Part shown: piece by piece, positions 26,140 to 35,219 of the stretch | How positions within the stretch are numbered: position 1 is the stretch's first letter | How the letters are laid out: every line of letters starts with the position of its first letter | Source: Shewanella decolorationis S12 | GTDB lineage: Bacteria > Pseudomonadota > Gammaproteobacteria > Enterobacterales > Shewanellaceae | Assembly (NCBI RefSeq): GCF_000485795.1 | Contig: NZ_AXZL01000069.1 | Span: 62,001 to 126,000, forward strand | Length of the DNA: 64,000 nt | Reading direction: 5' to 3' | Translations under genes and position numbers: made by a program | The notes under the pieces: model-generated | The model's input: the letters and a program-made list of their open reading frames with translations, nothing else | Told to the model about the DNA's origin: nothing | Databases searched by the model: none

Positions 26140-28947
26140 TTAATTAACGACTAAGCTGCGACCTTTACGTTTCCCATCAGCCGCGATCGCGCGGATCTCA
26201 ATAGGACCCGTTACCGCCTGCCCAGCTTGATAGGATTGCCACTGCCCACTCGCTTGTCGCCATTCAATCTTAAGTCCTGGATAAGCCACGTTGGCAAACA
26301 GTTTACCGTCACGGATCTCGGCGCCGACGGTCGGCACTCGGTAATCGATACCCGCCTTATCGAGTTTGATAAACTCCTTATACCCTAAGGTGTTGGCCAT
26401 TTGCTGCCAAGATTGTGCCTGAGCCTCACGCATCGCTTCGGTGAAAAAAACCGTAGTTTGATTATACAAAGCGCCTTGATATTGATATGGCACTTCCCAC
26501 GCGGCTTGATGCCAAGCACGCTCAGCCAGCATCAGTAAACGCGGGAAAATCATATATTCCACAGTGTTATCGCTGCGGATGGTTTCACTCCAGAGCTGGC
26601 CCTGTAATCCGGCAAAGGCTTTACCTTGTTCCCTTGGGCCAGATTGTTTGCCCTTCTCATCAGTTCGGGCCCTATCGTCGGCCTCAAAAGGCAGATTTTG
26701 AATGTCGGTCCACTGCTCCGCGTTTGCCACTAAGTTGTCCGGCATAAAGCTAAACACTTTGTGTGCGTTGGTCGCACGGCTTGCCCAGTAATAGCCATGC
26801 TCTTTAGGATCCGCTTCGTAAGGGAAGTCGAAGTACAGCACCTCAGGGTTTGAGAGCACCACATCCCAACCGTTGTTGACTTGCTGATTGGCATGCTCAT
26901 AGCCCTTATAGGCAATCACATCCCAAATATTGGATTGGACTTTTGCAGGCATATTGCTTGGGCGAACATGGCTCATACCATCGCTCCAACCAGCCGCTTC
27001 AATGCCTTTTGCCGCTAACATAGTCGAAATTCGTTCGATAAAATAAGCACCTAGTTCATCTATCGACTTAACGCCTTTATCGTTATTAGCCACAAACTCC
27101 AAACAGGCGGGTGATTGTTTCCACGCCCCTGCCGTTTCGTCGGCACCGATATGGTAGCGAGTTAATGGCTGACCCGCTGCCTGGTGTAACTTGGCAATTT
27201 CATCAATGACTTTATTGACAAATTGATAGGTCGACTCCATACAGACGTTCAGGGTGTTATCGTTGTAATACTGCACCGAAGAATAAACCGTTTTGTCGTT
27301 TGCATCGGATAACAAATATTGCTCAGCTGCAGTGGTTTTCCCTTCAGCTTGCAAATGACGAGCGCCCGCATCTAAAGCTTTTACCGCTGTGTTAGCTTGA
27401 TTTGCCGTTTCCTGCACAGGGACAACCTGCACTTTGCCCGTGTTTTGAAGCTCTGCGTTTTCCGCCAGCAATCGACGGTAACGCGCTTCCATGGCTTTAA
27501 TCGCTGCGCGGCTATGGCCTGGCATATCCATCGAAGGGATCACTTGAATCTGGCGCGCATCGGCATATTTGACTATGTCGATATAGTCTTGTTTGCTATA
27601 GAAACCGTTAACGGGAACATCCGCAAAAGGCCCGCTGCCAAGCTGGGGTAACAGACAGGTATTTTCCTCCAAATCGTGGCAACGCTTACTGCCGATATCA
27701 GTCAGTTCAGGCAGGCCATCGATCTCTAAGCGCCAACCTTCATCGTCGGCCATATGTAAATGCAATTTGTTGAGCTTGTACGCCGCCATTTGATCCAGCA
27801 GATCAAAGATCAACGCCTTGCTGTGGAAGTTACGGGCCACATCGATATGCATACCACGGAAGGGATATCTTGGGCTGTCCTCAATCGTCATGGTATTTAC
27901 GCGCAGATCCTGCACATCAATCAAACTAGCAAGTGACGATAACGCATAGGAAAACCCTGCAGCATCGGCAGCAGCAATCTCAATCGCATCCGCTTTGATA
28001 TCCAGCAGATAACTGCCATCAGCGCCTTGGCGCCAGTTCAGCTTTACCGCCAAACCTTGTTCAGACTCGTTAACACCTAAGCGCGCTAAACGAGAAAGTG
28101 CCGCCACCAACTGTTCAGGAGCCAAAGCCTGTTGCGCGGCAGATGCATTGGTGACCGAGCCAAAATCCAGTTTAATACCAGAGGTCAGTGACACGGCTTT
28201 ATCTTGGCTGTGGATAGTAACTTTTTGCGGCGTAGGAATAATGGTATTGACCGCTAAGCTGGCATCTTCACTCACCTGTTGATTATTGCTAAATAACTGT
28301 GCAGGTGTGGCAGGCGCTAATTTATCCGCATCGGTACGGCGATACTGCTTCACCATATCGGTGTACGCCTCAACATAGGGGCGCACTTCCATCCCCGTTT
28401 CAGGATCTTGCTTTACTTTCGTACTGGCGATCACTACTGGCGATAATTCGCCAGCAACTATGTAATAGTTTGGCATGGCATCGGTTTCAGAGAGCTGCCA
28501 TAGCTCACCGCGGAATTTTAAGGTCTTTTTCTCGCCCTTGCTAAAACCGCTAAATGCCTCGGTGGGCTCGATGCGATAGAGATCGCCCTTGATATGCGTA
28601 ATACTAAACTCTTTGCTTTCAACAGATTGAACCGGGCGCATCTGGCTAAAATAAATCGCCCAATCACGGCTCTTAAGCTCAACCTCTGGGACAAAATCGA
28701 TTTCAGCAACAAAACAACGTCCTTCGGCGGCGGCTTTGTCGCAGTTATCATCAGGCCTGTTGGTGAGCACGCGATAACTCACGCCCAAGGTATCCCCAAA
28801 CTGCTGCAATTGCGCTTGGGTTAATTGGCTGGACTTAGCTTGCTCAACAGAACTTGAGCTAGGCACTGCCTCGGTTTTAGGCGCATCACTACAGGCCGTT
28901 AAGCCCAGAGCCAATAAAATCGCGGTGGCGGCAATCGTTTTATTCAT
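26140..28947 (-). CDS. hex: Beta-N-acetylhexosaminidase (GH20), lipoprotein
   Basis: A 935-aa exo-chitinase that releases GlcNAc from chito-oligosaccharides. The lipoprotein signal MNKTIAATAILLALGLTAC has its lipobox Cys at residue 19, so it is membrane-anchored in the periplasm or outer membrane. Domains in order: chitobiase/CHB_HEX carbohydrate-binding (~45-200), GH20b (~230-355), the GH20 catalytic barrel (~358-830) and a short C-terminal CHB_HEX_C-like domain. The catalytic acid pair is visible in RYHIGADETAGAWK. Around residues 490-545 the barrel carries a long, Ala/Gln-rich insertion between the MEARY and YLLSD segments. It is 29 bases behind the chemoreceptor gene and belongs to the binding protein-chemoreceptor-hex operon. 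Confidence 0.95.
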   Translation of the reverse strand: MNKTIAATAILLALGLTACSDAPKTEAVPSSSSVEQAKSSQLTQAQLQQFGDTLGVSYRVLTNRPDDNCDKAAAEGRCFVAEIDFVPEVELKSRDWAIYFSQMRPVQSVESKEFSITHIKGDLYRIEPTEAFSGFSKGEKKTLKFRGELWQLSETDAMPNYYIVAGELSPVVIASTKVKQDPETGMEVRPYVEAYTDMVKQYRRTDADKLAPATPAQLFSNNQQVSEDASLAVNTIIPTPQKVTIHSQDKAVSLTSGIKLDFGSVTNASAAQQALAPEQLVAALSRLARLGVNESEQGLAVKLNWRQGADGSYLLDIKADAIEIAAADAAGFSYALSSLASLIDVQDLRVNTMTIEDSPRYPFRGMHIDVARNFHSKALIFDLLDQMAAYKLNKLHLHMADDEGWRLEIDGLPELTDIGSKRCHDLEENTCLLPQLGSGPFADVPVNGFYSKQDYIDIVKYADARQIQVIPSMDMPGHSRAAIKAMEARYRRLLAENAELQNTGKVQVVPVQETANQANTAVKALDAGARHLQAEGKTTAAEQYLLSDANDKTVYSSVQYYNDNTLNVCMESTYQFVNKVIDEIAKLHQAAGQPLTRYHIGADETAGAWKQSPACLEFVANNDKGVKSIDELGAYFIERISTMLAAKGIEAAGWSDGMSHVRPSNMPAKVQSNIWDVIAYKGYEHANQQVNNGWDVVLSNPEVLYFDFPYEADPKEHGYYWASRATNAHKVFSFMPDNLVANAEQWTDIQNLPFEADDRARTDEKGKQSGPREQGKAFAGLQGQLWSETIRSDNTVEYMIFPRLLMLAERAWHQAAWEVPYQYQGALYNQTTVFFTEAMREAQAQSWQQMANTLGYKEFIKLDKAGIDYRVPTVGAEIRDGKLFANVAYPGLKIEWRQASGQWQSYQAGQAVTGPIEIRAIAADGKRKGRSLVVN

Positions 28948-28976
28948 GATATTCCTTTTCTAGGCTTCAGAAATGG

Positions 28977-30464
28977 CTACAATCTGAAGGAAGTTACTAA
29001 CGTCCGCAGTCTTTCCCCTTGGTGAAACAGTCGCTCACTCGATTGTGCTAAGTGCTCACTATCGAGGGAGGCTGAACCTGAGACATTGGCAAGATCATTT
29101 AATGTACGAGAAATTGCTTCGGTGACGCAGGTCTGCTCCTGCGCCGCATGGGAAACTTCGATATTCATATTACTGATATTGGAAACTAAATCAGTTACTT
29201 TAGACAGCACTAGCTTAATTTCTTCCGAACGGTTGACCCCTTGATTGGAGAGGGTCTGGCTCGATTGCATCACATTCACTGTTTCGGCAACTCGGCTCTG
29301 CACCTGTTGGATCATTTTTTGGATTTCTCCCGTAGCCTGTTGGGTGCGGCTCGCTAAAGAGCGCACTTCATCGGCAACAACGGCAAAACCACGCCCTTGC
29401 TCACCCGCTCTAGCGGCTTCAATGGCGGCATTTAGGGCAAGTAAATTAGTCTGTTCGGCAATGCTGCTGATCACCACCACAACTTCATCGATGCGTTGGG
29501 TTTCCTGTTGTAGCTGCGATACCGATTGGGCAGAACGCGCTAATTCACGCGCCAATTGACGGGTAATGGCTAAGCCAGAGTCAAACTGACGCTGACCATC
29601 GTCGACCGCTCTATCTGCTTGGGTTGCCGCATCGGCAGTACGTTTTGCATTGATGGCCACTTCGTTGGCACTGGCACTCAATTGAGTCACGGCCGTGACC
29701 GCGGCTTCGGTTTCTTTAAGCTGAGCCTGCACCCTTTGGTTGTTGCTTTGCGACAGCGTGCCCAGCGCCTTAGCATCGCCCAATAGCAGGCCTGAGGTTT
29801 CATGCACTCTGGTAATAGTGCCATGAATTTGCTCGACGAACCCGTTGAAAGCATTAGCAAGTTTGCCGATTTCATCTTCGCTCTCCACGGGTAATCTGTG
29901 GCTTAAATCACCATCACCATTGGCGATTTCTTCTAACGCAGCGACGACCTTATCCAGAGGACTAATTACCAAGCGTTTAAGAATGATGAAAATCACTAAC
30001 AGACTGCCCGCTAGAATCAGTAGTGCCTGTAAAAAGTACCCCAGCAGTAAGTCGGATAATTGCGCCTTAACTGGCAAGGTAGAGAAGGCAATGGTTAAAC
30101 GCCCGGTGGGGTTACCTTGGTCGCTGAACTGTAACTCTCTTGTTTGTAGGTCGCTTGCGGCAACGGTCTCGGCTTGTTTGTCTTCGGCGAGCAACTTACC
30201 CCGATGATCCACAACGGTAATTTGATAGATTTGCTCGGACTTTAACATGACAGACAATACGGCACGGATCTGCTCGTAGTCATAGGTAAAAATCGGCTGC
30301 GCCATGGTGACTTGAAGATTAGCAACGGTATTGTCTTCAAACGCCATTTCGTTGCTGGCTAAGCTATCGCTCGCCAACCAATAGGACACCCCAAATAGCA
30401 CACTGACTATCATAAATATCGCTGCTGCTAACCCAATTTGTACTTTTAAGGCTAATGTTTTCAT
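28977..30464 (-). CDS. Methyl-accepting chemotaxis protein of the nag locus
   Basis: A 495-aa chemoreceptor. A first membrane helix (~9-31), a small periplasmic domain (~32-135), a second helix (~138-163), a HAMP domain ([20 protein letters not shown], ~164-218) and a cytoplasmic coiled coil are present. The hairpin tip has the intact [20 protein letters not shown] core. There is no C-terminal pentapeptide tether. It overlaps the upstream binding-protein gene by one base (TAATG), which implies coupled translation and joint function. Receptors in this position have been linked to GlcNAc/chito-oligomer taxis in Shewanella; ligand recognition through the binding protein is my inference. Confidence 0.92.
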   Translation of the reverse strand: MKTLALKVQIGLAAAIFMIVSVLFGVSYWLASDSLASNEMAFEDNTVANLQVTMAQPIFTYDYEQIRAVLSVMLKSEQIYQITVVDHRGKLLAEDKQAETVAASDLQTRELQFSDQGNPTGRLTIAFSTLPVKAQLSDLLLGYFLQALLILAGSLLVIFIILKRLVISPLDKVVAALEEIANGDGDLSHRLPVESEDEIGKLANAFNGFVEQIHGTITRVHETSGLLLGDAKALGTLSQSNNQRVQAQLKETEAAVTAVTQLSASANEVAINAKRTADAATQADRAVDDGQRQFDSGLAITRQLARELARSAQSVSQLQQETQRIDEVVVVISSIAEQTNLLALNAAIEAARAGEQGRGFAVVADEVRSLASRTQQATGEIQKMIQQVQSRVAETVNVMQSSQTLSNQGVNRSEEIKLVLSKVTDLVSNISNMNIEVSHAAQEQTCVTEAISRTLNDLANVSGSASLDSEHLAQSSERLFHQGERLRTLVTSFRL

Positions 30465-31453
30465 TATTTTGCACCTTGCATACTAAATAGATCTAACCAC
30501 AACTCTTGGCGTTCAATGGGGGTTAAGGGACTTAAATCGGGCGTATCGAGACGAATAATGACGCGCTGCTCAAACTGGGCATCACGGTAGAGCTTGTCAA
30601 TTTTAAGCTCACGATTAAACATCTCATCAAAGCTGCCGTCGCTTATCATATTTTCGAGCCCTGCTAAGATTGCCGCCGCTAACTCAGGACGTTTGGGGGA
30701 CACAAAAAAATATGCCGGCGAGCGGTATTGCAGCAGGATGTGAGTATCAATTTTCAGCGCGGGATCGGAGTGGCTTGCAAGTTCATCGCCAATTTCCTGC
30801 GCGCCGAGGGCGAGGTAGTCGAATCGGCCACCCTCTAACATCGGATAGAGATTGGTGTATTGATAGCTAGTTACGACATGCAAACCATTGGCTTCGAGAA
30901 TGCTAGCATCAGGCCAATAGCGGTTTTGCCCCGCTTTTAGTTGCTTAAAGTCCACCAGCGTTTTTACATTAGCAAATCTGGCCTCATCCGTTTTGCGGAT
31001 AATTAACAGGCGGTTACCGAGCAATCCCTTAAACAAGGGGATACGAACCGGGAGCACGGTTTCCTCAAGCTCCTTAGAAGTCATGCTCCAAAAAACATCG
31101 ACTGTACCGGCCAGCGCTTCTTCGACCTTACGTTTCTGGTTCATCTGCGTCGACATTTGCTCGACCTGATAAGACTGACCAGAGCGGCGCAGCGCCTCTT
31201 TGAGGAGATTAAACTGCCATTGTTGTTGGATGGTGGTCACTATCTTGATGGGAGCAGCATTGCTTGCCGAAGAAGTGCCAGCCGCGGTAGCGGCATTAGT
31301 AAACGTAAACGACGCGGACTCTACAGTGGCTATCGCGCTAGAACTCAAAGCACACAGTGCAACGCTCGCCCAGAGTCTAAAGATGGGCATCAACAAACGT
31401 TTAGCGAGAATCGTTACTACGCTGCCAAGCAGTGTAGCAATATGAATAACCAT
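30464..31453 (-). CDS. Periplasmic substrate-binding protein, probable chemoreceptor adaptor
   Basis: A 329-aa exported protein. A hydrophobic leader reaches about residue 45 ([17 protein letters not shown]), followed by a type II periplasmic-binding fold ([53 protein letters not shown]). The ATG at 31453 has GAGG at good spacing. An internal ATG at 31390 would give a more typical signal length but has no ribosome site. No transporter subunits are encoded nearby. The gene overlaps the chemoreceptor gene by one base and hex follows, so it may bind a chitin-derived sugar or acid for taxis. Chitin-oligosaccharide binding is inferred from operon context only. Confidence 0.8.
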   Translation of the reverse strand: MVIHIATLLGSVVTILAKRLLMPIFRLWASVALCALSSSAIATVESASFTFTNAATAAGTSSASNAAPIKIVTTIQQQWQFNLLKEALRRSGQSYQVEQMSTQMNQKRKVEEALAGTVDVFWSMTSKELEETVLPVRIPLFKGLLGNRLLIIRKTDEARFANVKTLVDFKQLKAGQNRYWPDASILEANGLHVVTSYQYTNLYPMLEGGRFDYLALGAQEIGDELASHSDPALKIDTHILLQYRSPAYFFVSPKRPELAAAILAGLENMISDGSFDEMFNRELKIDKLYRDAQFEQRVIIRLDTPDLSPLTPIERQELWLDLFSMQGAK

Positions 31454-31550
31454 GAATCGCAGCCTCTTTTTTATGACTGGAATATCCAGCGAGTTTTATT
31501 TTTTAATGCCGCTAACTTGTCTGCTTATCCTAAGCAAGGTCGCTCTACCT

Positions 31551-31587
31551 AAAAAAATGGCTGGGCACTGCTTACAGTACCCAGCCA
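31551..31587 (-). terminator. Intrinsic terminator inside the leader of the binding protein-chemoreceptor-hex operon
   Basis: On the minus strand TGGCTGGGTACTG and CAGTGCCCAGCCA form a 13-bp stem (one G-U) around TAAG, followed by seven T. It lies downstream of the NagR operator at 31730-31747 and about 100 bases before the first gene. It is either an attenuator or the end of a short RNA. Confidence 0.75.
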
Positions 31588-31729
31588 ACGCTAGTTTCTG
31601 GGGAGAGACTATCAAAATATTAAAGACAAACGTATCGCCGCCCGACCAGCAATACTTCTGCCAAGTACATGAATAAGGAGACCTCATCCTCTTCATGCAG
31701 ACCTTACTAAACAACGAATCACACAAGCA

Positions 31730-31747
31730 GATGACAGCGTTGTCATT
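31730..31747. promoter_or_regulatory. NagR operator before the binding protein-chemoreceptor-hex operon
   Basis: GATGACAGCGTTGTCATT is one base from the locus consensus (reverse orientation). It lies about 280 bases before the leftward operon and 200 before the rightward TSUP gene. The remaining ~490-base intergenic region contains the terminator at 31551 and a degenerate operator at 31876. Confidence 0.85.
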
Positions 31748-31875
31748 GATTAAATTACACAAGAAAGAACAGGTTTTCTACATTTTTTTGACATTCATCG
31801 GTATTTTTTTAGCCGAAATACTTTTAATCATTAAATATCAATAGATTATGTTTTAACTTTTTATTTCCACACCAG

Positions 31876-31893
31876 TGTGACAACGCTATCTTC
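31876..31893. promoter_or_regulatory. Degenerate NagR-like site before the TSUP gene
   Basis: TGTGACAACGCTATCTTC keeps the left arm and the ACGC core of the NagR palindrome, but the right arm is imperfect. It lies 55 bases before the TSUP gene start, a sensible place for an operator. Confidence 0.5.
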
Positions 31894-31947
31894 CCCTGAT
31901 AACATGCATGCAACAACTCACATATCACACCCTGTCACCATCAAAAA

Positions 31948-32856
31948 ATGTTCTCATATATCCCGACCTTTAAACGTAAAAATACTTTTAGCGGCGAATA
32001 TTATCGATCGTTAACGATACTGTTCCTTCTATCAAGCGCATGGATAGTTTGGTTGTTCCAATTCGCACAACCAATTGCGTTAATAAAAGAATATGGCAAG
32101 TTTGTTTTTTTAGGGGTTACAGGAGCTATCTTTGCCAATTCAACGGGTGCTGGTGGCGGAGTCATTTTCATCCCAGTGTTCTCTAGTTTAGATTTTACTG
32201 AAACTCAAAGTGTCTCGACGTCTTTTATGATCCAATGTTTTGGTATGACTGCGGGCGCGATTTCATGGTCAGGCTACTATCGACGACACCATCACCATGA
32301 CAAAACCTGGTCAGGTTTTATTCCAAGTATTTTATTAGCGGCGACCTGCTCAGTACTTGGCCTTTGGAGCAGTCAGTTATGGCAGTTAAGCTCTCCTTCT
32401 TCGCTGCATACCAGCTTTAGCCTTTTCTCTATCGTATTAGGGATAGCGATCATTATCAGCAGCCAGCGCCGTCCCCTTCAAAGCCATCGCCTCAACGCCC
32501 TAGACTATTGCTGGCTAGCAATAATTGGCTACTTGGGCGGGATCATCACCGCCTGGTTATCGGTTGGCGTGAGCGAACTGCTAGTAATCTATCTGATGTT
32601 ACGGGGAGTGTGTGCCAAGATGGCAGTTGCCATCGGAGTTGTGGTATCAGCGATTACCGTCTGGTCGGCAAGTCCGATACATGTGTTTTCAAGTAGCAGT
32701 CATGCCCTATTCGAGCTAGTACTGTTTGCAGGCCCAGGCGCAATTATCGGCGGTTTATTAGCGCGAAAACTGGCGCTATTTCTCCCAGTCAAAACCTTAA
32801 AGCTGTTTTTCTCAAGTTGGATTATCTTGACTGGGAGTGTCATGCTCGCAAACTAA
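31948..32856 (+). CDS. TSUP (TauE/SafE) family membrane transporter
   Basis: A 302-aa inner-membrane protein with about eight helices. The duplicated TSUP signature is visible: FLGVTGAIFANSTGAGGGV in the first half and YLGGIITAWLSVGVSELLVI in the second. Members export sulfite, sulfonates or other small anions; the substrate here is not known. A degenerate NagR-like site upstream suggests it belongs to the GlcNAc regulon, perhaps exporting a by-product such as acetate or a sulfur compound, which is speculation. The ATG at 31948 has no clear ribosome site. The gene converges on the SapC gene with an 18-base gap. Confidence 0.8.
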   Translation: MFSYIPTFKRKNTFSGEYYRSLTILFLLSSAWIVWLFQFAQPIALIKEYGKFVFLGVTGAIFANSTGAGGGVIFIPVFSSLDFTETQSVSTSFMIQCFGMTAGAISWSGYYRRHHHHDKTWSGFIPSILLAATCSVLGLWSSQLWQLSSPSSLHTSFSLFSIVLGIAIIISSQRRPLQSHRLNALDYCWLAIIGYLGGIITAWLSVGVSELLVIYLMLRGVCAKMAVAIGVVVSAITVWSASPIHVFSSSSHALFELVLFAGPGAIIGGLLARKLALFLPVKTLKLFFSSWIILTGSVMLAN

Positions 32857-32874
32857 AATGGAAAGCCCGCTATC

Positions 32875-33564
32875 TTATCTATCCATCACTAAATCAATTA
32901 AACTTAATGAGCAAAGATGCGCATAAATGGCTGAATAGAAACCCCGTTTCGCGAAATTCAGCAAAGTCGCATCATCAAGCTGCTGTAGTTTAGGCTCATC
33001 AATCGTATAGATCCCGTCGATGTTGGTTTTCGTACCATCCAGTGCCGTCACTGTAAGTGTTCTTGGTTGTAATAACTCGTGCTCCAACAATACTTTGATA
33101 AAGTACTTCGTCATATCTTGATAGTTAGCTTGTAAACCCGCGAGTTCGAGCTTCTTTGACAAGTAGTCCGTTTTCTCACCAGCCTCAGTAAATAATCGGT
33201 GAGTTTCATTTTCAGCCACGGATGAGTTGTTAATGTCAATACCTAAGATAATCTTCTCTTCATCAACCTGGCTCATCCCAAATGGATACAACTGCACTTG
33301 AATAGGTAAGTATCGTGATTGCCATTGCCCATTTTTTAGCAGCTTATTGGTATTCGGTTTTAGCGCGGTAATCGCTATAGAGACGAACTCGCCAGTTTGG
33401 TTATTCTTTGTAAATACAATAGGAAAGCTTGTCGCAGCCGACATAAACTCTTGCACTTGCAGTGGTAGCATATGCACAGTTTCAAAGTAGCTGTAATCGA
33501 CCTTATCACCAATAGCCAAATTCTTATGACTCGAGTCATTTAAAGGTACAAATTGTGTTTTCAT
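32875..33564 (-). CDS. SapC-family protein
   Basis: A 229-aa soluble protein without a signal peptide. The opening FVPLNDSSHKNLAI, then FETVHMLPLQVQEFMSAATS and FPIVFTKN, and the later RYLPIQVQLYPFGM and KYFIKVLLEHELLQPRTLTV are typical of the SapC family (PF07277). That family is named after a Campylobacter S-layer locus but in gammaproteobacteria is mostly found beside TonB receptors and halogenase-like flavoproteins. Its biochemical role is unknown. AAGGAAA precedes the ATG. It is 36 bases after the halogenase-like gene and co-transcribed with it. Confidence 0.85.
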   Translation of the reverse strand: MKTQFVPLNDSSHKNLAIGDKVDYSYFETVHMLPLQVQEFMSAATSFPIVFTKNNQTGEFVSIAITALKPNTNKLLKNGQWQSRYLPIQVQLYPFGMSQVDEEKIILGIDINNSSVAENETHRLFTEAGEKTDYLSKKLELAGLQANYQDMTKYFIKVLLEHELLQPRTLTVTALDGTKTNIDGIYTIDEPKLQQLDDATLLNFAKRGFYSAIYAHLCSLSLIDLVMDR

Positions 33565-33600
33565 TATATTTTTCCTTTTTACCCATTAAATTTAAAACGA

Positions 33601-35124
33601 TTAAATAGATTGCAAACCATAGATACAGATTTTATCGAGCAATTCCCTATGCTCAGGCAAACCATCTAGCATCTGTTGTTTTACCTTCGACATTTTGTTC
33701 ATATACATGTTCAAAGAGGCCTGTGTTGCCGATGAGCCGCCACGCAAATTAGTCTGATATTTCATCCCATAAAGCACGTATAAATAATTGTCTAAGTTAA
33801 ACACTTCAAACTTAGATGGAAAATCTTCAGCAATAGGACTATAGGACTTCCATAGTTCGAGTCGTTGCTTTAATCCTTCGGGAATTGTCTCTTGACGCTG
33901 ATTATCAAGCCAAAATGCCGAGTCAGTTCTATCTGACAAACAATAATGCAATTTGGCAAATTCAACGACCCGCTCCCATGCATAGCCCACGGTATCATTA
34001 AACCGCTTTGCCAAATAATCAACATCATCTATGTTCGCAGGGAAACGTTCTGCCAGAAAACGTGCAGAGAAATCCGTTAACAATATGGATGTCGCTTCAA
34101 TCGGTTCTAAAAAGCCTTGAGCTAACCCTAAAGCTACACAGTTTTTTACCCAAAACTGTTGACGATGGCCCACTGTCATTGGAATTTTACGATGGGGGAC
34201 ATCGGCAAGTTTGCCACCGAGATAATGGTCAAACTTTCGCTCTACCTCTGACTGCGCCATATGAGCAGACGAATAGACAAATCCCGTGCCTCGGCGCTGA
34301 GTCAATGCTATATCCCAAATCCAACCCGCTTGATGGGCCGTTGCTTGAGTATAAGGAGGGATGATATCAGTAGGCTGCGTTGGGATTTGCGCGACTAATG
34401 CAGTATCAATAAACAGTTGATGCGCTTTACTGATAAATGGCACTTTTAATGCCTTGGCTAACAAAATAGATTCGAAGCCACTGCAATCAATATAAAAATC
34501 GAAAGAGAGAGTCCCTTGCTCGGTCTGCAAAGATGAAATTGCACCATCATCGCCTAAACGAACATCCTGCACAGTGGAAAAAATGTGCTCAACGTTGAAT
34601 TTCTCAATCGCATTTTTAGCCAGTAATTTGGCAAATTTTGCCGCATTTAGATGATAGGCATAGCCTAACACTCCGGCATATTCAGGTGTCGTGATTAGCT
34701 TTGGCGCTTTTGCTGCCTCACAAACAAGATGCTGGGGAGAAACATAATCAGCAAAATCGCCTTGCTTCTCGACCAACCAAGCAGAAACAGTATCTACGCC
34801 TTGTAAATTAATGATATCAAATAGATGGTGGTAGAAATTATCCTTACCATGTCGAGCTTTATCTAACCAATTTACAAATTTAATTGACTGCTTAAATGTC
34901 ACATCGCATGCGCGAATAAACTCTGATTCACTGATCCCAAAACTCTGTAGTGATTTCCGAATAGACGGCACAGTACCTTCACCAACACCGATGATAGGAA
35001 TATCGGGAGATTCAATCAGCGTGATGGATAGCTCAGAGCCCCCTTGCAACACTCGCCCTAAATGATTCGCCGCTAACCAACCTGAAGTCCCGCCCCCTAT
35101 AATGGCTATTTTTCTGATTGTCAT
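33601..35124 (-). CDS. Flavin-dependent tryptophan-halogenase-family protein
   Basis: A 507-aa FAD-dependent enzyme of the tryptophan 7-halogenase family. The FAD-binding GxGxxG is in IAIIGGGTSGWLAANHLGR. The segment PIIGVGEGTVPSIRKSLQSF carries the Lys that corresponds to the catalytic lysine of halogenases. The second family motif, WxWxIP, reads WIWDIAL here, so the Pro is Ala. The C-terminal part (LGLAQGFLEPIEATSILLTD) is intact. It would need a flavin reductase from elsewhere. Genes of this type occur behind TonB receptors in many carbohydrate loci, and their natural substrate is unknown. GAGG supports the start. It lies about 95 bases behind the nag TonB receptor, past a terminator-like hairpin. 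Confidence 0.88.
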   Translation of the reverse strand: MTIRKIAIIGGGTSGWLAANHLGRVLQGGSELSITLIESPDIPIIGVGEGTVPSIRKSLQSFGISESEFIRACDVTFKQSIKFVNWLDKARHGKDNFYHHLFDIINLQGVDTVSAWLVEKQGDFADYVSPQHLVCEAAKAPKLITTPEYAGVLGYAYHLNAAKFAKLLAKNAIEKFNVEHIFSTVQDVRLGDDGAISSLQTEQGTLSFDFYIDCSGFESILLAKALKVPFISKAHQLFIDTALVAQIPTQPTDIIPPYTQATAHQAGWIWDIALTQRRGTGFVYSSAHMAQSEVERKFDHYLGGKLADVPHRKIPMTVGHRQQFWVKNCVALGLAQGFLEPIEATSILLTDFSARFLAERFPANIDDVDYLAKRFNDTVGYAWERVVEFAKLHYCLSDRTDSAFWLDNQRQETIPEGLKQRLELWKSYSPIAEDFPSKFEVFNLDNYLYVLYGMKYQTNLRGGSSATQASLNMYMNKMSKVKQQMLDGLPEHRELLDKICIYGLQSI

Positions 35125-35176
35125 AACGCGCCTCTAAAATTGCGTAAGCTGAGTTTTTGTTGGTGTTTTTGATAAT

Positions 35177-35204
35177 AAAAAGCCTAGCGATTGCTAGGCT
35201 TTTT
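35177..35204. terminator. Bidirectional intrinsic terminator between the TonB receptor and halogenase genes
   Basis: AAAAAGCCTAGC and GCTAGGCTTTTT form a perfect 12-bp stem around a four-base loop, 16 bases past the TonB receptor stop. It probably makes the downstream halogenase-SapC pair a lower-expressed, partly read-through unit. Confidence 0.85.
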
Positions 35205-35219
35205 CGTCACTGAATTGAA

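Noticed and set aside
31157..31552. 131-residue plus-strand ORF at the start of the binding-protein gene
   Set aside because: It overlaps the signal peptide and start of the supported minus-strand gene and has no recognisable domain.
31496..31762. 88-residue minus-strand ORF in the nag leader region
   Set aside because: It spans the NagR operator and the terminator hairpin and has a random-looking translation; a leader RNA explains the region better.
33601..35124. A secondary-metabolite biosynthesis cluster around the halogenase-like gene
   Set aside because: No synthase, carrier protein, flavin reductase or tryptophan-modifying gene is near; the context is sugar uptake.
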